Source of the DNA: an uncultured Eubacteriales bacterium
Lineage (GTDB): Bacteria > Bacillota > Clostridia > Oscillospirales > Acutalibacteraceae
Length of the DNA: 64,000 bases
Direction: 5' to 3'
Assembly: GCA_934444365.1 (NCBI GenBank)
Contig: CAKSCM010000009.1
Coordinates: forward strand, 10,472 to 74,471
In this document: positions 35,726-44,915 of the stretch, in pieces
Numbering within the stretch: position 1 is the stretch's first letter
Layout: each line of letters starts with the position of its first letter
Position numbers and translations under genes: made by a program
Notes under the pieces: generated by a model
The model's input: only the letters and a program-made list of their open reading frames with translations
What the model was told of the DNA's origin: nothing
Database searches by the model: none

Positions 35726-36964
35726 ATGAAAAGCGAAATAAAAGACAAAGGACTTTTCGAAAGCGGAGAGCTTAAAATAAAATGGGCATACGATCATATG
35801 CCGCTGCTTAAAAGCATTGAAAAGGATTTTGCGAAAGACAAGCCCTTTGACGGCAAAAAAATCGCCCTTTCGGTACATCTTGAAGCTAAAACGGCCGTTT
35901 TGTGCCGGGTGCTCGCCACAGGCGGCGCCGAGATGTACGTCACGGGCAGCAACCCCCTTTCAACCCAGGATGATATTGCGGCCGCTCTCGTAAAGGGCGG
36001 AATGAATGTGTTTGCACTCCACGGTGCAACCGATGAGCAATATGAGCGCCATATGAGGGAGGTTTTATCGGTCGGCCCCGACATAATAATCGATGACGGC
36101 GGCGACCTCGTCCATTTAATGCATACACGGTTCAGGGAGCTGTTGCCCAAGGTTTTGGGCGGATGCGAGGAGACGACCACCGGAATAACAAGGCTTAAAA
36201 AAATGCAGAAAAACGGCGAGCTTGAGTTCCCGATGATGAACGTAAACGACGCCGACTGCAAGCATCTTTTCGACAACCGATACGGAACCGGCCAGTCGGT
36301 CTTTGACGGAATCGACAGAACCACCAACCTCATAATAGCCGGAAAAACCGTTGTTGTCGCCGGATACGGATGGTGCGGCAAAGGCGTCGCCATGAGGGCA
36401 AAGGGACTGGGCGCCTCGGTAGTAGTCACCGAAATCGACCCGATAAAGGCAATCGAAGCGGTTATGGACGGCTTTAAGGTAATGTCGATGGATGACGCCG
36501 CCGTAATAGGCGATCTTTTTATAACGGTCACCGGCTGCTGCTCGGTAATAACAAGCCGGCATTTTGAAAAAATGAAGGATTCGGCAATACTCTGCAACGC
36601 CGGCCATTTTGACGTTGAGGTCGATGCGGCCGCTTTAAGAAAAGCGGCGAAGGACCGCTACGAGGCAAGACAGAATATCGAATGCTTTGTAATGCCAAAC
36701 GGCAACAAGCTTTATCTTCTGGCCGGAGGACGGCTCGTAAACCTTGCCGCCGGCGACGGCCATCCGGCCGAAATAATGGATATGAGCTTTGCCATACAGG
36801 CCCTTTGCGCCGAATACATAGCAAAGAGCAAGGCCGGCGGACGTCCGGGCGTTCACAGCGTTCCGCATGAAATCGACCAAAAGGTCGCCTCATTAAAGCT
36901 CGGCTTTCTCGGGGCAAAAACCGATATATTAACGCCCGAGCAAGCCGAATATCTCGGTCTTTAA
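35726..36964 (+). CDS. ahcY: Adenosylhomocysteinase
   Basis: SAH hydrolase reversibly splits S-adenosylhomocysteine into adenosine and homocysteine with bound NAD. The 412-residue protein shows the LKIKWAYDHMPLL start, ALHGATDEQYERHM near 92, the EETTTGITRLKKM segment near 148, the Rossmann motif VVAGYGWCGKGVAMRAKG near 212 and a C-terminal LAEYLGL-like end (TPEQAEYLGL). It pairs with the deaminase upstream. If that enzyme makes S-inosylhomocysteine, this protein may act on that product as well, as reported for some archaeal enzymes. Confidence 0.94.
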   Translation: MKSEIKDKGLFESGELKIKWAYDHMPLLKSIEKDFAKDKPFDGKKIALSVHLEAKTAVLCRVLATGGAEMYVTGSNPLSTQDDIAAALVKGGMNVFALHGATDEQYERHMREVLSVGPDIIIDDGGDLVHLMHTRFRELLPKVLGGCEETTTGITRLKKMQKNGELEFPMMNVNDADCKHLFDNRYGTGQSVFDGIDRTTNLIIAGKTVVVAGYGWCGKGVAMRAKGLGASVVVTEIDPIKAIEAVMDGFKVMSMDDAAVIGDLFITVTGCCSVITSRHFEKMKDSAILCNAGHFDVEVDAAALRKAAKDRYEARQNIECFVMPNGNKLYLLAGGRLVNLAAGDGHPAEIMDMSFAIQALCAEYIAKSKAGGRPGVHSVPHEIDQKVASLKLGFLGAKTDILTPEQAEYLGL

Positions 36965-37008
36965 TCCGTTTTTCGGATAATGGTTTTATAACAAAAATAC
37001 CGGTACTC

Positions 37009-37051
37009 ACCGTCGGCCGACATAAGGTTTCAACACCTTACGACCGGCGGT
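37009..37051. repeat. Branched inverted repeat between ahcY and the DMT exporter
   Basis: ACCGTCGG (37009) pairs with CCGGCGGT (37044), enclosing a TAAGGT/ACCTTA hairpin. There is no T-run, so it is not a standard terminator. A small ATCCG/CGGAT hairpin just after ahcY (36964-36979) is a weak terminator candidate. Confidence 0.4.
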
Positions 37052-37240
37052 AAATACAGCAAAAACCGCTCTTCGCGTTTTTTCGTCAGGATATCCGTTT
37101 AAAGGACAAATTACGGATAATTGCTCCCCCGTAAAAACGACAGAAACATCCGTTTTTAAAGCTCTCGAAAAACGGCTTTAAAAACCTGGTAAAGACCGGG
37201 TGATTTTTGCGGCACCGTAAAAAAATAAAAGAGGTAGAAA

Positions 37241-38179
37241 ATGAATAAAAAGAGCTTTGTAAGCAGTATGCTGCTGTTACTGGCGGCGCTGATATGGGGC
37301 TTTGCTTTTACAGCCCAAAGTCTTTGTACAGATTATATAGGACCCTTTACATACGGCACCGTACGTTTTTTCATCGGCGGAACGGTGCTTTTGCCGATGA
37401 TACCGATTTACGCAAAAATCGAAAAAAAACAGGCAGATGCCTCGGACAAAAATCCGTCCGATCGGCCGAAAAGCCTTAAAAAGCTGTTTATCGGCGGTAT
37501 ACTTTGCGGAGTTTTTCTTTGTGCGGCTTCGGTCCTGCAGCAAGCCGGAATTGAAACCACGACCCCCGGAAAAGCCGGATTTATAACCGCACTGTACGTC
37601 GTCTTAGTCCCCGTATTCGGCATTTTTTTACGCAGAAAAACTCCGCTGATAGTATGGATATCGGTCTGCCTTGCCGTTCCCGGACTCTATCTTTTGTGTG
37701 TGAGCAGCGGATTTTCCATTGCAAAAGGCGATCTTCTTATACTGGGATCAGCGCTGCTTTTTGCTTTTCACATACTTATTATCGATCATTTTTCGCCGCT
37801 TGTTAACAGCGTCGCACTCTCCTGCATCCAGTTTTATACCGGCGCCGTATTTTCGGGCGTTCTGATGCTTATATACGAACAGCCCTCGATAAACGCGATA
37901 ATGCAGTGTCTGGCGCCTATTTTATATATAGGTGTTTTTTCGACCGGTGTTGCCTATACCCTGCAGGTAATAATGCAGAAAAACACAAACCCGACCGTCG
38001 CCTCGCTGCTTTTGAGCTTTGAGTCGGTCTTTTCGGTAATAGGCGGCTGGCTTATTCTGGGACAAACCCTCACCGCGCGAGAGCTGTGCGGATGTATTTT
38101 AATGTTTGCCGCCGTAATACTTTCCCAGCTTCCGCCCGATATTTTCCGTGTTTTCCGAAAAAAACGTGATAAAATATAA
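37241..38179 (+). CDS. EamA/DMT-superfamily exporter
   Basis: The 312-residue protein has two EamA repeats of five helices each. The first begins LLLLAALIWGFAFTAQSL and the second begins near residue 165 (GDLLILGSALLFAFHILIID). An insertion of about 25 charged residues (KIEKKQADASDKNPSDRPKS) lies in a cytoplasmic loop of the first repeat. The substrate of DMT exporters (amino acids, nucleotides, drugs) cannot be deduced. AAAGAGG precedes the ATG. Confidence 0.88.
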   Translation: MNKKSFVSSMLLLLAALIWGFAFTAQSLCTDYIGPFTYGTVRFFIGGTVLLPMIPIYAKIEKKQADASDKNPSDRPKSLKKLFIGGILCGVFLCAASVLQQAGIETTTPGKAGFITALYVVLVPVFGIFLRRKTPLIVWISVCLAVPGLYLLCVSSGFSIAKGDLLILGSALLFAFHILIIDHFSPLVNSVALSCIQFYTGAVFSGVLMLIYEQPSINAIMQCLAPILYIGVFSTGVAYTLQVIMQKNTNPTVASLLLSFESVFSVIGGWLILGQTLTARELCGCILMFAAVILSQLPPDIFRVFRKKRDKI

Positions 38180-38442
38180 GGAGTATTTGTAATTCCTTTT
38201 ATATTTTTCGTCAAATAAGAACCTCTTCTTACGATTTATTGCATATTTCATCTTGAAAAAAAGCGTTTTTCGATATATAATGTTTGGTGTTGCCTGAATT
38301 TCCGAAAGAATACATAAAGGCGGCATAAAATTCCTGCCGGTAACCGCCGATTCGGAGCCGACCGGCAGCGTATGCAATATACAGTGAAAAATACAATATG
38401 TTATTCATAATTCATAAAAACTGAAAGGTTTGTAATTACAGT

Positions 38443-39885
38443 ATGGCCGAACAAAAGAAAATGGTTGAAGACATAACCTCGATGGATGTCGACTTTACAA
38501 AATGGTATACCGACGTTGTGCGCAAGGCTGAGCTTGCGGATTACTCGAACGTCAGGGGATGTATGGTTGTACGTCCGTACGGATGCGCAATATGGGAGAA
38601 CATTCACGACGAGCTTGACCGCCGTTTCAAGGAGACCGGTCACGAAAACGTCATGATGCCGATGTTTATTCCCGAAAGCCTGCTCCAAAAGGAAAAGGAT
38701 CATGTTGAGGGCTTTGCTCCGGAGGTTGCATGGGTAACCCACGGAGGCGATGAGGAATTAACCGAGCGTCTTTGCGTAAGACCCACCTCCGAAACCCTTT
38801 TCTGCGACCATTATAAGGACATAATCCACTCCTGGCGCGATCTTCCCAAGCTCTACAATCAGTGGTGCTCGGTTGTCCGCTGGGAGAAAACCACCCGTCC
38901 GTTTTTGCGTACGATGGAATTCTGGTGGCAGGAAGGTCACACCATGCACGCCACCGCCGACGAGGCGAAGGAAGAAACCGAGCGCATGCTCGGAGTTTAT
39001 GCCGATTTGTGCGAGAATGTTCTTGCTATTCCCGTAGTAAAGGGCAAAAAGACCGATAAAGAAAAATTCGCCGGTGCCGAGGCCACCTATACGATAGAGG
39101 CCATGATGCATGACGGCAAGGCCCTTCAAAGCGGTACAAGCCATTATTTCGGCGACGGCTTTGCCCGTGCCTTCGGCATACAGTATACCGATAAAAACAA
39201 CAAGCCCCGGTATCCGCATCAGACCTCCTGGGGAATGAGCACAAGAATTATAGGCGCCGTTATAATGACCCACGGCGACAATAACGGTCTGGTCCTCCCC
39301 CCGAGGATAGCCCCCGTTCAGGTGGTTATAATTCCCGTCGCCGCACACAAACCCGGCGTTACCGAAAAGGCCGATGAAATTGCGGCGCGTTTAAAGAAGG
39401 TCTGCCGTGTAAGCGTTGATAAAACCGAGCAGTCGCCGGGCTGGAAATTTGCACAGCACGAAATGCGCGGTGTGCCTTTAAGGCTTGAAATAGGCCCGAA
39501 GGATATAGAAAAGAACCAGTGCGTTATCGCGCGGCGTGATACCGGCGAAAAGATCTTTGTATCGCTCGACGAGATTGAAGGAAAGATCCCCGAGCTGCTC
39601 GACGATGTCCACAATTCACTTTACAACCGCGCCCTTGCCCGCCGCGAAAGCATGACCTACGAAGCCAAGGACATGGATGAGCTTTGCCGTCTGGCCGACG
39701 AAAAGCCCGGATTTATAAAGGCTCTTTGGTGCGGCAAGCTTGAGTGTGAAGAAAAAATAAAGAACGACGCGGGACTAACCTCGCGCTGTATGCCCTTTGA
39801 TGAACAAAACGGCGCCGAGGACGGAGTATGTGCCTGCTGCGGCAAAAAATCCAAGGCTCTTGTCTACTGGGGTAAGGCATATTAA
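38443..39885 (+). CDS. proS: Prolyl-tRNA synthetase, archaeal/eukaryal-like (ProS type 3)
   Basis: This class II synthetase charges tRNA-Pro. The 480-residue protein lacks the bacterial INS editing insertion and starts DFTKWYTDVVRKAELADY, as in the archaeal-type enzyme. Class II motifs are visible: motif 2 WCSVVRWEKTTRPFLRTMEFWWQEGH and motif 3 in SWGMSTRIIGAVIM (quoted in parts). The C-terminal zinc-binding domain includes CACCGKKSKALVYWGKAY. There is no T-box in the leader; a CTGCCGGT/ACCGGCAG stem (38334-38368) without a T-run is the only structure there. Confidence 0.96.
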   Translation: MAEQKKMVEDITSMDVDFTKWYTDVVRKAELADYSNVRGCMVVRPYGCAIWENIHDELDRRFKETGHENVMMPMFIPESLLQKEKDHVEGFAPEVAWVTHGGDEELTERLCVRPTSETLFCDHYKDIIHSWRDLPKLYNQWCSVVRWEKTTRPFLRTMEFWWQEGHTMHATADEAKEETERMLGVYADLCENVLAIPVVKGKKTDKEKFAGAEATYTIEAMMHDGKALQSGTSHYFGDGFARAFGIQYTDKNNKPRYPHQTSWGMSTRIIGAVIMTHGDNNGLVLPPRIAPVQVVIIPVAAHKPGVTEKADEIAARLKKVCRVSVDKTEQSPGWKFAQHEMRGVPLRLEIGPKDIEKNQCVIARRDTGEKIFVSLDEIEGKIPELLDDVHNSLYNRALARRESMTYEAKDMDELCRLADEKPGFIKALWCGKLECEEKIKNDAGLTSRCMPFDEQNGAEDGVCACCGKKSKALVYWGKAY

Positions 39886-40037
39886 AAGAATTACACCGGG
39901 AACTGTACCGGGCAAAATCAATCCGCTTAATAAAGCGTCTGACAAGCGCCCTTTCCCCTCTATATTCAGCCGGAAATCCCGAAATTCCGGTGCGAAGTAA
40001 GCCGAAAATAAAGTTTTAAAAAAGGATGTTTTCACTT

Positions 40038-40892
40038 ATGCGTAAAAGTGTATCCGTATTAACCGCCGCGCTTATAATAATATCCCTGCTTGTGTCAGGG
40101 GCAATTTATTCGCTTGCAACCGAAAGCTCAGTCTCGTCCGAGACCGAGCCGAGCGAAACCTCGAGCGAGATTTCCGACGTAAGCTCGGATGATAACGGTT
40201 CCGACACAAGCTCCGATGACAATAATTCAAGTGATACCGACCCGTCCGACACATCATCCGACAACACTTCGGATGATGAATCCTCGCACACCTCAAGCGA
40301 GAGCAGTTCGAGAACATCCTCACGCGAAGAGCCGTCCGAGACCTCCTCGCGCCACTCATCGAGCAATCAAAGCTCATCGTCTTCAAGGAGCAACAGCAGC
40401 ACCACATCCTCAAGGAGCGATTCGGGACGCACCGAAACCTCCTCTGATGACGACGATGACGAGTATTCGAGAAACACCTCCTCGCGCACCTCGTCAAAAA
40501 AGAATAAATCCTCCAAAACGCCATCCTCTGCCCCCGAGGAATCCTCGGCAGTTGAGAGCAACGTCAAGAATATATCCGACTACGGAAAAACCGGCAAAAC
40601 AATGCTTCTGATATCGGCCATTGTTGCGGTAGCCGCAGCGGCCGCGCTTATTTACATCAACCTCACGGCGCACAAAAGAATAGTTGAGGCACGCAATCGT
40701 GCACAAAGAAAGGCGAAAATCGCCGCATATAACGCCCGCGCCCAGAAGGAAACAAAGCAGAAAAAGTCCGACGATTATGATTTCGACGGTTATAATACCG
40801 ACAATTCCTCCGATGATGGACGTTTCAGCATGAATCAGAATGACTTTGACTTCGGCGACGATTTCCTTATAAATAAGGATAAGAAAAAATAA
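40038..40892 (+). CDS. Secreted/membrane protein with long Ser/Thr/Asp/Glu-rich segment
   Basis: An N-terminal signal or anchor helix (SVLTAALIIISLLVSGAIY) is followed by about 140 residues made almost only of Ser, Thr, Asp, Glu and Arg (for example SSDDNGSDTSSDDNNSSDT), then a transmembrane helix near residue 190 (MLLISAIVAVAAAAALIYI) and a cytoplasmic tail of about 75 residues, basic first and Asp/Asn-rich at the end. The low-complexity part is outside the cell and could be a glycosylated stalk. No family is recognised. The second ATG was chosen: AAAGGA is 12 bases upstream, whereas the first ATG abuts it. Confidence 0.7.
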   Translation: MRKSVSVLTAALIIISLLVSGAIYSLATESSVSSETEPSETSSEISDVSSDDNGSDTSSDDNNSSDTDPSDTSSDNTSDDESSHTSSESSSRTSSREEPSETSSRHSSSNQSSSSSRSNSSTTSSRSDSGRTETSSDDDDDEYSRNTSSRTSSKKNKSSKTPSSAPEESSAVESNVKNISDYGKTGKTMLLISAIVAVAAAAALIYINLTAHKRIVEARNRAQRKAKIAAYNARAQKETKQKKSDDYDFDGYNTDNSSDDGRFSMNQNDFDFGDDFLINKDKKK

Positions 40893-40899
40893 AAACGAT

Positions 40900-40958
40900 T
40901 ACCGGGACAGGTACTAAAAACACGAAAAGAACTTAACGCTTTTGTACCGACCCCGGTA
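40900..40958 (+). terminator. Long stem after the Ser/Thr-rich gene
   Basis: TACCGGG-aca-GGTAC pairs with GTACC-gac-CCCGGTA across a 29-base loop. The T-run after it is short, so termination is plausible but not certain. Confidence 0.45.
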
Positions 40959-41025
40959 TTTCCATGTACGCATACGATAATCGATCGTCCTTGCGCATTC
41001 GACATGAAAGGTATGATGTAAAAAA

Positions 41026-42081
41026 ATGAGTTTTGTTGAATTTATCAATATGTGCATAAGCCAACCGGCATTGCTTATAACCGTGCTGCTTACCTTGGGC
41101 GTGGTTTTTGTAAACGGCTGGACCGATGCTCCGAACGCCATTGCAACCTGCGTTTCGACGCGCTCAATGGGCGCTCGTGCGGCGGTGCTTATGGCGGCAG
41201 CATTCAACTTTTTGGGTGTTCTTGTCTTTTCGATGTTCAGCAAGAGCGTTGCCGAAACCATTTATAACATGGTGGACTTCAGCAAGGTGACCATAACCTC
41301 AAACGAAAACCCGGCCCTCATTGCCCTGTGTGCGGCCATGTTCGCAATTGTCGTATGGGCGGTTGTCGCCTGGTGGTTCGGCATTCCCACAAGCGAGAGC
41401 CATGCGCTCATAGCCGGTATCTCCGGTGCGGCGATAGTGATGGGCGGCTTCGGCGGAATCCACTGGGGCGAATGGATAAAGGTAATTTACGGACTTGTCC
41501 TTTCGACCGTTTTAGGCTTTGTTTTGGGATACATAACCGTAAAACTCGTCGAGCTGATCTTCAAAGGCGTAACCAGAAGAAAGGCCAACAGCTTTTTCAG
41601 GGGAGCACAAATTGCCGGCGGTGCCGCAATGGCATTCATGCACGGCGCTCAGGACGGTCTTAAATTTATAGGCGTGTTCCTGCTTGGAATAAATCTCTCA
41701 ACCGGAACCACAACCGGCAATACCGATATTTCGCTGTGGCTGATGCTGCTTATCTCCCTTACAATGGGTATAGGCACCTCGATAGGTGGCTACCGCATAA
41801 TAAAGGCGGTCGGAATGGATATGGTAAAGCTTGAAAAATACCAGGGCTTCTCGGCCGACGTAGCAGGCGCTATTTGCCTGTTGCTCGCATCTGTAACAAG
41901 TATTCCGGTAAGTACGACCCATACCAAAACCACCGCTATAATGGGCGTCGGCGCCGCAAAGCGCTTGTCGTCGGTAAACTGGAACGTAGTTAAAGAAATG
42001 ATGTATGCCTGGATATTCACCTTCCCCGGATGTGCTCTTATAAGCGCACTTATGACATTTTTGTTCTTACTTATATTCTGA
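41026..42081 (+). CDS. pit: PiT-family inorganic phosphate transporter
   Basis: This low-affinity phosphate permease (351 residues, about ten spans) shows the duplicated PiT signature: FVNGWTDAPNAIATCVSTRSM near residue 28 (quoted in part as GWTDAPNAIATCVSTR) and GAAMAFMHGAQDGLKFIGVF-type text near 205 (FMHGAQDGLKF). The GIPTSESHALIAGISG and STTHTKTTAIMGVG segments are also conserved. The next gene is its usual DUF47 partner. Confidence 0.94.
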   Translation: MSFVEFINMCISQPALLITVLLTLGVVFVNGWTDAPNAIATCVSTRSMGARAAVLMAAAFNFLGVLVFSMFSKSVAETIYNMVDFSKVTITSNENPALIALCAAMFAIVVWAVVAWWFGIPTSESHALIAGISGAAIVMGGFGGIHWGEWIKVIYGLVLSTVLGFVLGYITVKLVELIFKGVTRRKANSFFRGAQIAGGAAMAFMHGAQDGLKFIGVFLLGINLSTGTTTGNTDISLWLMLLISLTMGIGTSIGGYRIIKAVGMDMVKLEKYQGFSADVAGAICLLLASVTSIPVSTTHTKTTAIMGVGAAKRLSSVNWNVVKEMMYAWIFTFPGCALISALMTFLFLLIF

Positions 42082-42177
42082 TTTAAGGCTTCAAAAACGC
42101 ATTAATCCGGCAGGTATTATTAATACATAGCAGTAAAATTTAAAAGAAAACCTTGAAATTTTTCGGAGGAGTTTAAT

Positions 42178-42798
42178 ATGGCTAAGAAAAAGGAAGTTAA
42201 TTATTTCGATTTATTTGTTGACGCTATAGACTGTTCACAGCGTGCGGCCGTTATGCTAAGGGATATGCTCAGGGAAAATAACATAAAAATCGACGACATA
42301 ATGAAGCTGCACGGGATTGAGCACGAGGGCGACCTTATACGCCATCAGATAGTTTCCGAGTTATCCCGCGCGTTTATAACCCCCATCGAGCGCGAGGATA
42401 TACTTGAGCTCTCCCGCTGTATCGATGATCTTACCGATTCCATAGAGGACATAGCGACCCGTATAGACATGTTCAACATAACCTCTATCCGTCCCGAGGC
42501 GATCGAGTTCATAAACCTTATAGTCGACGCTGCCGACGCCACGAAGGAAGCCCTTGTTGAGTTTAAAAACTTCAAAAAATCAAAGACCATAAACTCCATG
42601 ATAATCAATATAAACAAGCTCGAGGAGGACGGCGACAAGCTCTATCACGATTCGGTCCGCCGGCTGTTTGTTGAGGAAGAGGGCAATATCCTCGAAATAA
42701 TCCGTTGGCGCGAGGCCTTTGAGATAATGGAGCATTGCTGCGATGCATTTGAGGATGTCGCCGACATTATCGAAGGCATAATAATGAAGAATTCCTGA
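42178..42798 (+). CDS. DUF47/PhoU-like regulator of the PiT transporter
   Basis: The 206-residue, fully helical protein matches the DUF47 (PhoU-like, Pit accessory) family: HEGDLIRHQIVSELSRAFITPIEREDI (around residue 52, quoted in part as EREDILELSRCIDDLTD) and an acidic C-terminal helix WREAFEIMEHCCDAFEDVA. These proteins bind metal or phosphate-sensing sites and control Pit. GGAGGAGTTTAAT lies before the ATG. The pairing with pit is almost universal. Confidence 0.9.
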   Translation: MAKKKEVNYFDLFVDAIDCSQRAAVMLRDMLRENNIKIDDIMKLHGIEHEGDLIRHQIVSELSRAFITPIEREDILELSRCIDDLTDSIEDIATRIDMFNITSIRPEAIEFINLIVDAADATKEALVEFKNFKKSKTINSMIININKLEEDGDKLYHDSVRRLFVEEEGNILEIIRWREAFEIMEHCCDAFEDVADIIEGIIMKNS

Positions 42799-42832
42799 GT
42801 TTTCACACCGAAAATATCAGCGAAAAAATATT

Positions 42833-42871
42833 AACGGGTCCGTTTATTTTAAAAACGGGCCCGTTTTTGTT
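42833..42871 (+). terminator. Terminator after the pit-DUF47 unit
   Basis: AACGGGTCCGTT (42833) pairs with AACGGGCCCGTT (42854), with one T·G pair, followed by TTTTTG. Confidence 0.85.
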
Positions 42872-42934
42872 ATATAACCATGACTTTCTCATCCGAACAC
42901 TTGTCGGTTTTTAAGGCAATGCGAAAAAATTCAA

Positions 42935-43678
42935 TTATTCAACCAACTGCTTTATGCAATCGATATCCTTTATAAAATTATCGTCCTCGTCGTCCTTTAC
43001 AAACTCGAGAATAAAATTGCACTCATCATGCGCTGCCTTTACTCGGCTTATGAATTTCTGCCATTTTTCGGTTCCCTCGCTCATGAGAAAACGCTGTCCC
43101 CTATCGTCCCAGTTAAAAACGTGCACCGTTACGATATAGTCGAGGACCTTCGATAAATTCTTGTCGTCGGTCCCGTCGGAAAAAGGCTGCCAGTAGGTCT
43201 TAACATTCGGTTTATTAACCTTGTTTATAAGACGGACGGTGTTCTCTCCGCAATCGTTAAAGGTAACGTGGTGGAACTCAAAGCCGATAGTTACAGAATA
43301 CTTTTGCGCAATATCGGCCATTCGCGAGACCTCATCGCACAGCGCGAGAAATTCTTCCTCGCTTGTTTCGGCAGAGGCTTTAAGCCCGAGCCAGACGCGA
43401 ACGATTCTCGCTCCCAGTATATCGGCCGTTTTGCAAACCCTTTCAAAGGCGGCCATGTCGTTAAAGCCTACCCTGTAGTAGCTGCCATAGGAAACGCTCT
43501 TTATGCCGGCCGCATCGCAAAGTGCGCGTACGCGCTTCGCGTTTTCCTCGTTATCGGGCGGAACATGAACGTCTCCTCCCCATTCAATGCAGTTTATTCC
43601 GGCTTTTTTTGCAATATCAATTATTTCCTCAACGCTTTTTTTTCTGAAGGTAACGGTCGTAAAGCCTATGTTGTACAT
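42935..43678 (-). CDS. Sugar phosphate isomerase/epimerase (TIM barrel)
   Basis: The 247-residue protein has the xylose-isomerase-like TIM-barrel pattern: IGFTTVTFRKKSVEEI at the start, INCIEWGGDVHVPP near 32, VTIGFEFHHVTFND near 150, VHVFNWDDRG near 197 and FILEFVKDD near 232. The Glu, His and Asp metal ligands fit the family. Substrate is unknown. It is the last gene of the minus-strand catabolic island, 36 bases after the hydroxyacid dehydrogenase. GGAGGAG precedes the ATG. Confidence 0.82.
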   Translation of the reverse strand: MYNIGFTTVTFRKKSVEEIIDIAKKAGINCIEWGGDVHVPPDNEENAKRVRALCDAAGIKSVSYGSYYRVGFNDMAAFERVCKTADILGARIVRVWLGLKASAETSEEEFLALCDEVSRMADIAQKYSVTIGFEFHHVTFNDCGENTVRLINKVNKPNVKTYWQPFSDGTDDKNLSKVLDYIVTVHVFNWDDRGQRFLMSEGTEKWQKFISRVKAAHDECNFILEFVKDDEDDNFIKDIDCIKQLVE

Positions 43679-43714
43679 ATTTTTCTCCTCCTTGATTGAG
43701 CCTTTGCGGTTTTG

Positions 43715-44710
43715 TCAGGCCATGGTTTTAAGCATGTCTAAAGTAACCGAATATTTAGGCTCTCCCCCAGATGTTATGCGCAAAAACTCATCGATCATCC
43801 AGTCGGCCAGACGGTTGCGCTCGTTACCGATGCTGCCGGCTATATGTGGCGTGATTATAACGTTCGGGCATTCGCAAAGCGGGCTGTCTTTTTTAACGGG
43901 CTCGGGCCATGTAACGTCAAGAAGGGCTGTCAGCGACGGGTTTTTCTTCATAGCCTCAGCTAAATCCGCCTCGTTCACCTGAGCGCCCCGACCAGTGTTT
44001 ATAAAGGTCGAGCAGGGCTTCATTCTTGAAAAAAGCGACAGATTATATATGCCGTTTAGTTCCTGCTTGTTGGCGAGATGGTTGGTTATGACGTCGCAGC
44101 TTTCGAATATTTCCTCAAGGCTTACAAGGGTGATGCCAAGTTCATCGGCGCGCTCCTTCGGTAAGAATTTATCAAAGGCATACACCTCACACTCGGTGCT
44201 CTTAAGCCGCTCGCACACCATTGAGCCTATGGCGCCGACTCCGCATACGCCGACTTTGGCCTTGTATGATCCCTTTAAATCGTAATCGAAGCCGGCGGGA
44301 AATACGTTGTGCTTCGGGTAGTTCTGGGTGCTGAAAAAGCCTTTTAGCGCCAGCATTATCTGAGCAAAGGTATATTCGGCTACCGGTATTCCGTTTGCAA
44401 CCCATGCGCTCGACACGAAAATTCCGTTTTCCAAAAACTCCTTTGCAAAGCCCTGAACACTGCCGGCGGCATAAAGCACCGCTTTAAGGTTCGGGAAGCA
44501 TTTTTTTATTTCCTCGTCCGAAAAACGCGGCATACCCCAGGTTGAAAACAGATACTCGGTATCGGCCGATATCGACGGATCGTGCATGAGCTCGCTCTTT
44601 GTGTAAACGCCGTCGCAAAGCTCGCTGTTCGCCTGCAGCCTGCCTACCTGAGCCTTTGCGTAAACGGCTTTTGCCGCGTCCTTATTATCGGAAAAAATCA
44701 TGGTTTTCAT
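43715..44710 (-). CDS. D-2-hydroxyacid dehydrogenase family protein
   Basis: The 331-residue protein has the NAD-binding motif VGVCGVGAIGSMVCERL near residue 155, and the catalytic Arg/Glu/His pattern (FINTGRGAQVNE near 237, then LLDVTWPEPVK, then a His in VIITPHIAGSIG near 288). It belongs to the 2-hydroxyacid dehydrogenase superfamily (glycerate/lactate/phosphoglycerate type). The exact substrate is open. It is followed by the isomerase at 42935 and preceded by a 205-base gap without a gene. GAGGA precedes the ATG. Confidence 0.87.
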   Translation of the reverse strand: MKTMIFSDNKDAAKAVYAKAQVGRLQANSELCDGVYTKSELMHDPSISADTEYLFSTWGMPRFSDEEIKKCFPNLKAVLYAAGSVQGFAKEFLENGIFVSSAWVANGIPVAEYTFAQIMLALKGFFSTQNYPKHNVFPAGFDYDLKGSYKAKVGVCGVGAIGSMVCERLKSTECEVYAFDKFLPKERADELGITLVSLEEIFESCDVITNHLANKQELNGIYNLSLFSRMKPCSTFINTGRGAQVNEADLAEAMKKNPSLTALLDVTWPEPVKKDSPLCECPNVIITPHIAGSIGNERNRLADWMIDEFLRITSGGEPKYSVTLDMLKTMA

Positions 44711-44915
44711 TTTTTATTCCTCTTTTCCCAAAATAAAAAGCTCAAAGTATTGTACCGGCAAAACCGCTGTTCTCCTGAAAAAATATTGTTTTTAGTCAGA
44801 CGTGCCGAAAAAACAGATATGCTGCCGCATTTCAAAGTTTTTTAGGGGCGTATGACGGAAAAAGAACGATTCTTGAGAGGTTTATCCCTACGCGGTACAA
44901 CACAAGACTTAAAAC

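Noticed and set aside
35794..36597. 267-residue minus-strand frame opposite ahcY
   Set aside because: Antisense to a conserved gene, with no ribosome site and no recognisable domain.
38180..38442. T-box leader before proS
   Set aside because: No GGUGGNACC antiterminator motif and no terminator; only one plain stem is present.
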